A DNA stretch of 35,224 nt from Methanobacteriota archaeon (GTDB taxonomy: Archaea > Thermoplasmatota > Poseidoniia > Poseidoniales > Thalassarchaeaceae), in contig PBBV01000011.1 of assembly GCA_002717835.1 (NCBI GenBank), forward strand, positions 55,644 through 90,867, in the 5' to 3' direction. Shown here in pieces: positions 33,179-35,224 of this stretch (positions are counted from its first letter, which is position 1; the number at the start of each line of letters is the position of its first letter). The translations under genes were made by a program, and so were the position numbers. The notes beneath the pieces are model-generated. The model worked only from the letters and a program-made list of their open reading frames with translations. It made no database searches and had not been told where the DNA came from.

Positions 33179-33544
33179 ATGGCGCAACCAAGAACAATAC
33201 AGAATTCGATGCTGATGGGGATATGCATAGGTGCTTTCGGCGGGGGCTTGTATTCGTACATGATGCTCACAGGAGTCGGCGGCATTGTTGATCAGGAGAC
33301 TGATCTGCAGATGATCAAATACAAGGCCACATCACTTGGAATAGCAGCTTCAGGAGGCTTCGTTCTAGGCCTGTATCTCTTCCTAAGTATAACAGCTAGG
33401 ATTGGGAGATTCATGCGCGGTGGTTCGGATGAGCCCTCTTCACCATCTCAAACAATTGTAGTCCAGACCGGCGTCGCCCCTGCCTCCATTGAGTCCGAAG
33501 TCCCATCCAGTGTTTCTAGTGTGGATGAATTGCTCAATTCTTGA
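33179..33544 (+). CDS. Small membrane protein of unknown function
   Basis: 121 residues from the ATG at 33179. Two hydrophobic segments are visible (MLMGICIGAFGGGLYSYMML and LGIAASGGFVLGLYLFLSI), separated by a short loop with an acidic patch. A ~45-residue Ser/Pro/Val-rich tail follows (SDEPSSPSQTIVVQTG, then SVSSVDELLNS), probably disordered. GGTG precedes the start; a TTG at 33167 in frame would add four residues. No family is recognised. Confidence 0.6.
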   Translation: MAQPRTIQNSMLMGICIGAFGGGLYSYMMLTGVGGIVDQETDLQMIKYKATSLGIAASGGFVLGLYLFLSITARIGRFMRGGSDEPSSPSQTIVVQTGVAPASIESEVPSSVSSVDELLNS

Positions 33545-33559
33545 CTTCTTCCGAATGCG

Positions 33560-33569
33560 TCATATACAC
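33560..33569 (+). promoter_or_regulatory. TATA-like box for L41e-like gene
   Basis: TCATATACAC is centred about 26 bases before the ATG at 33590, the distance that gives a leaderless mRNA in archaea. There is no Shine-Dalgarno between them, consistent with leaderless initiation. Confidence 0.5.
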
Positions 33570-33589
33570 CGAGTAGGTCGGCGAGTCGC

Positions 33590-33697
33590 ATGAAGCGTGG
33601 ATCACGGGCTTGGAAGAAGGCCGGGAACCAGCGCTGGAAGTGGCGAAAGAAGAAGTTGCGCCGACGAAAGGCAGCCAGAAAAGCGGCCCGTCAATGA
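33590..33697 (+). CDS. rpl41e: Ribosomal protein L41e-like 35-residue basic peptide
   Basis: ATG to TGA gives 35 residues: MKRGSRAWKKAGNQRWKWRK followed by a Lys/Arg/Ala-rich helix (KKLRRRKAARKAARQ). The WKWRKKKLRRRK core matches the eukaryotic and archaeal L41e pattern (KWRKKRMRRLKRKRRK), the smallest ribosomal protein, a single helix at the ribosomal subunit interface. More than half the residues are Lys, Arg or Trp, which argues against chance. A TATA-like box at leaderless spacing supports expression. Archaeal L41e is often missed by gene finders because of its size. Confidence 0.75.
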   Translation: MKRGSRAWKKAGNQRWKWRKKKLRRRKAARKAARQ

Positions 33698-33704
33698 ATG
33701 GGCT

Positions 33705-33717
33705 CGGGCTTCGCCCT
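33705..33717 (+). terminator. Possible short hairpin between L41e-like gene and tRNA-Ala
   Basis: GGGC-TTC-GCCC (33706-33716) can form a compact 4-bp GC stem eight bases after the L41e-like stop. There is no following T-run, so a termination role is weakly supported. Confidence 0.2.
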
Positions 33718-33732
33718 ACATTCGAGTAGTTA

Positions 33733-33809
33733 TGGTGGACGTGCCGAGATTTGAACTCGGGGCCTCTTCCATGCCAAGGAAGCGCGCTTCCAAGCTGCGC
33801 CACACGCCC
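33733..33809 (-). tRNA. tRNA-Ala (GGC anticodon), CCA encoded
   Basis: The minus strand folds into a full cloverleaf. The acceptor GGGCGTG pairs with CACGTCC, including the G3:U70 wobble that is the alanine identity element. The D-stem is GCGC/GCGC, the anticodon stem CTTCC/GGAAG has loop TTGGCAT (anticodon GGC, reads GCC/GCU), and the T-stem is CCGAG/CTCGG with loop TTCAAAT. The discriminator is A, followed by an encoded CCA (33733-33735). There is no intron. It is convergent with the L41e-like gene and divergent from the metallopeptidase-like gene. Confidence 0.97.
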
Positions 33810-33833
33810 AATAACTATCCGGTCACCTACACC

Positions 33834-33842
33834 GATTTAAGG
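33834..33842. promoter_or_regulatory. Shared TATA-like element between tRNA-Ala and metallopeptidase-like gene
   Basis: GATTTAAGG contains a near-symmetric TTTAA core. It is about 29 bases from the tRNA-Ala 5' end on the minus strand and 21-27 bases from the two candidate ATGs of the plus-strand gene. One TATA could therefore serve either or both directions. Inference from spacing only. Confidence 0.35.
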
Positions 33843-33858
33843 AACGTGGGTCCGTCAG

Positions 33859-34392
33859 ATGGTCATGGCCGAGACACCAAAGGGAGTGCCTGAGCACCTT
33901 TGGTCGTCCATCGTCGAACTTCTTGATACAGATATTGCGCCCTTCCTGCCTTACTTGCCGGGTCGACTTGAGGTGCTATACGAAGATCCAGGGGATGGAC
34001 GAATGGGAATAACCAGATTCAAGATGGACCACAATGAACTTGAACGACGTAGAAAATTTCGAATGGGCCCGGGTGAAGTCGTAATCCTTCTTCACCCGGA
34101 ACTCGTCGATGATCCTGCGTTGAGGGACCACACCTTGGTACACGAGTTGCTGCACGCCTCCGGACTCCTCACGCACGACTCCTTGCACGCAGATCTAGCT
34201 TCAAAAATTGCACCGGCACCAACTCTCAAAAATTCAGTGGTGCTTCAGCGAATGAGACAGAGAGTACTCGAATCTCTGCCTGAGCGCACTTGGTTGTGCG
34301 GTAACTGTGGACATGCATGGGAAAGAAGACGCGTTACACGCCCGACAAGATGTCCCAAGTGCGCGAAACCCTTCTCGCCGGCACCCAAATGA
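33859..34392 (+). CDS. SprT-like zinc metallopeptidase-like protein with C-terminal zinc ribbon
   Basis: Residues 95-99 form HELLH, a metallopeptidase HExxH motif, followed by H106 and H110 as possible third ligands in GLLTHDSLHADLA. The C-terminus carries a zinc ribbon with WLCGNCGHAW and TRCPKCAKPF (C147, C150, C165, C168). The combination of HExxH plus zinc ribbon in a ~177-residue protein is the SprT/Spartan-like layout, which in eukaryotes acts on DNA-protein crosslinks; substrate here unknown. Start ATG at 33859; a second in-frame ATG at 33865 is closer to leaderless spacing from the TATA-like element. It is 22 bases ahead of the next membrane protein gene. Confidence 0.7.
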   Translation: MVMAETPKGVPEHLWSSIVELLDTDIAPFLPYLPGRLEVLYEDPGDGRMGITRFKMDHNELERRRKFRMGPGEVVILLHPELVDDPALRDHTLVHELLHASGLLTHDSLHADLASKIAPAPTLKNSVVLQRMRQRVLESLPERTWLCGNCGHAWERRRVTRPTRCPKCAKPFSPAPK

Positions 34393-34414
34393 ATAACACC
34401 CCTGTTCAAGTGGC

Positions 34415-35068
34415 ATGGGCTGGATCGATGAAGTGTACGAGATTACATCCAGTCAAGTGGATGAGATGGCAAAGACTGCAGTCATTATCGCCGCCATAGT
34501 GATGTATTCCGGACTAGTATTCCGTTTCTACCGACTCCTTGCCAGAAGAACGATGATCTCTTTAGACATCACCACTGACAAACAAGGATTAATTGGATGG
34601 CTTTCCAGGCAAAACAAGAGATTGATCTTCATCATTCTATATGTTGTCCTTACACCGACATTAATCGGTTTCTGGGCGCTAGTCCTTTCTGCAATACTGG
34701 TCATACTCAATGGAGGCCAACAACTGAGTTCAGTTGCTGAGCTCGCGGTAGCCGTTGTTGGTGCCATAAGAATCACATCGTATTTCTCGGAGAATCTTGC
34801 CCAAGATCTCTCAAAGATGCTTCCGTTCGCTGTATTGGGCGTGTTTCTAGCAGACGGCTCATTAGATCTTTCAGGGCTAAGTTTGCTATGGGACGAAGGC
34901 AACGATCTGGTAATCACCTTCCTCACTTTAGTCATCTCATTGTCGATTTTAGAAACAATCCTAAGAATTGTATCGGGCCTTACAGAGAGATGGGCTCGTA
35001 GAAATCTAACCCCTGAGGTCGAGGAGGCCATCGCACGTGCTCAGGAACTCGCGGAGAGTTTGGAATAA
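34415..35068 (+). CDS. Membrane protein of unknown function
   Basis: 217 residues with about five or six hydrophobic segments (VIIAAIVMYSGLVFRFYRLL, FIILYVVLTPTLIGFWALVLSAILVIL, VAELAVAVVGAIRIT, MLPFAVLGVFLA, LVITFLTLVISLSILETILRI) and a short helical, charged C-terminal tail (TPEVEEAIARAQELAESLE) probably in the cytoplasm. No transport or enzyme motif is recognised. It starts 22 bases after the metallopeptidase-like gene. The 78 bases between its stop and tRNA-Arg show nothing convincing. Confidence 0.6.
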   Translation: MGWIDEVYEITSSQVDEMAKTAVIIAAIVMYSGLVFRFYRLLARRTMISLDITTDKQGLIGWLSRQNKRLIFIILYVVLTPTLIGFWALVLSAILVILNGGQQLSSVAELAVAVVGAIRITSYFSENLAQDLSKMLPFAVLGVFLADGSLDLSGLSLLWDEGNDLVITFLTLVISLSILETILRIVSGLTERWARRNLTPEVEEAIARAQELAESLE

Positions 35069-35146
35069 CCAAACAACCCCCTGTTTTGTACAGAATTGAT
35101 ATCAGTTCATGGAGGTGGGTTCAAACCAAGCACCCCATCGTAGGCC

Positions 35147-35223
35147 GGGCGATTGGTGTAGTCTGGATATCATGCTGGCCTTCTAAGCCGGTGACACGGG
35201 TTCGAATCCTGTATCGCCCACCA
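35147..35223 (+). tRNA. tRNA-Arg (TCT anticodon), CCA encoded
   Basis: Acceptor GGGCGAT pairs perfectly with ATCGCCC. The anticodon stem CTGGC/GCCGG encloses loop CTTCTAA (anticodon TCT, reads AGA), and the T-arm has GGTTCGAATCC. The D-stem is partly wobble-paired. The discriminator is A, with an encoded CCA at 35221-35223. The gene ends one base before the window edge and has no intron. Confidence 0.95.
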
Positions 35224-35224
35224 C

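Noticed and set aside
35111-35140. A T-arm-like GGTTCAAACC with a following CACCCCA just upstream of tRNA-Arg, resembling a tRNA 3' remnant or attachment-site scar
   Set aside because: The flanking bases do not pair as a T-stem or acceptor, and no integrase or element lies nearby.
1-35224. CRISPR arrays, insertion sequences, prophage or defence islands
   Set aside because: No regularly spaced repeats, transposase or integrase motifs, terminal repeats or nuclease clusters were seen; the window is mainly housekeeping and membrane genes.

Overview
The window reads as a gene-dense, streamlined archaeal chromosome, most likely a marine planktonic euryarchaeon of the Marine Group II / Poseidoniales type (inference; Marine Group III or another Thermoplasmatota-related lineage is not excluded). 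Archaeal markers are a TgtA-type tRNA-guanine transglycosylase, a CTP-dependent riboflavin kinase, archaeal-type NMN adenylyltransferase and triosephosphate isomerase, ABCE1, a Drg-family GTPase, phosphomevalonate dehydratase (archaeal mevalonate pathway) and an L41e-like ribosomal peptide. GC is moderate, starts include ATG, GTG and TTG, Shine-Dalgarno sequences are common inside operons, and some first genes look leaderless behind TATA boxes. No transposon, prophage, integron or CRISPR array is visible, and no stretch above 300 bases lacks a gene.

Left part (1-11161, plus strand): the tail of a fused phosphomevalonate dehydratase overlaps an unusual TgtA. Then come two ABC ATPase/ABC-2 permease pairs joined by 4-base overlaps and ending in a Trp-rich, possibly lipocalin-like (CrtC/AttH) protein. 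A bacterial-PH-domain membrane protein, a TPR-like protein and TruA follow. Facing them on the minus strand are riboflavin kinase and a small SnoaL/NTF2-like protein.

Middle (12089-21843): a 2-amino-3-ketobutyrate CoA ligase-type PLP enzyme and citrate synthase run plus. A GDPD-family phosphodiesterase, whose first barrel motif sits at its C-terminus, runs minus. After a divergent intergenic region with a perfect inverted repeat come a UMF1/Atg22-like MFS transporter (+), drg-tatC (-), an alpha/beta hydrolase (-), and an unknown protein coupled to nadM (+).

Right part: a long minus-strand gene string (31357 down to 21840) encodes succinyl-CoA synthetase beta and alpha, two squalene/phytoene synthase paralogues, ABCE1, GrpE, a DUF1499 protein and a large LDLa-like/hydrolase lipoprotein. 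Beyond it on the plus strand are a sugar nucleotidyltransferase, triosephosphate isomerase, a small membrane protein, the 35-residue L41e-like peptide, a zinc metallopeptidase-like protein, a membrane protein and tRNA-Arg(UCU). tRNA-Ala(GGC) lies on the minus strand.

Most noteworthy: (1) the apparently circularly permuted GDPD; (2) TgtA with both catalytic aspartates but no zinc cysteines and a degenerate ArcS-like middle domain; (3) ABCE1 with a remodelled Fe-S domain; (4) the L41e-like ORF; (5) all four protein-protein convergent junctions overlapping at their stop codons; (6) an ABC/lipocalin-like operon resembling attEFGH in logic. All functional calls come from motif recognition by eye; no database search was possible.
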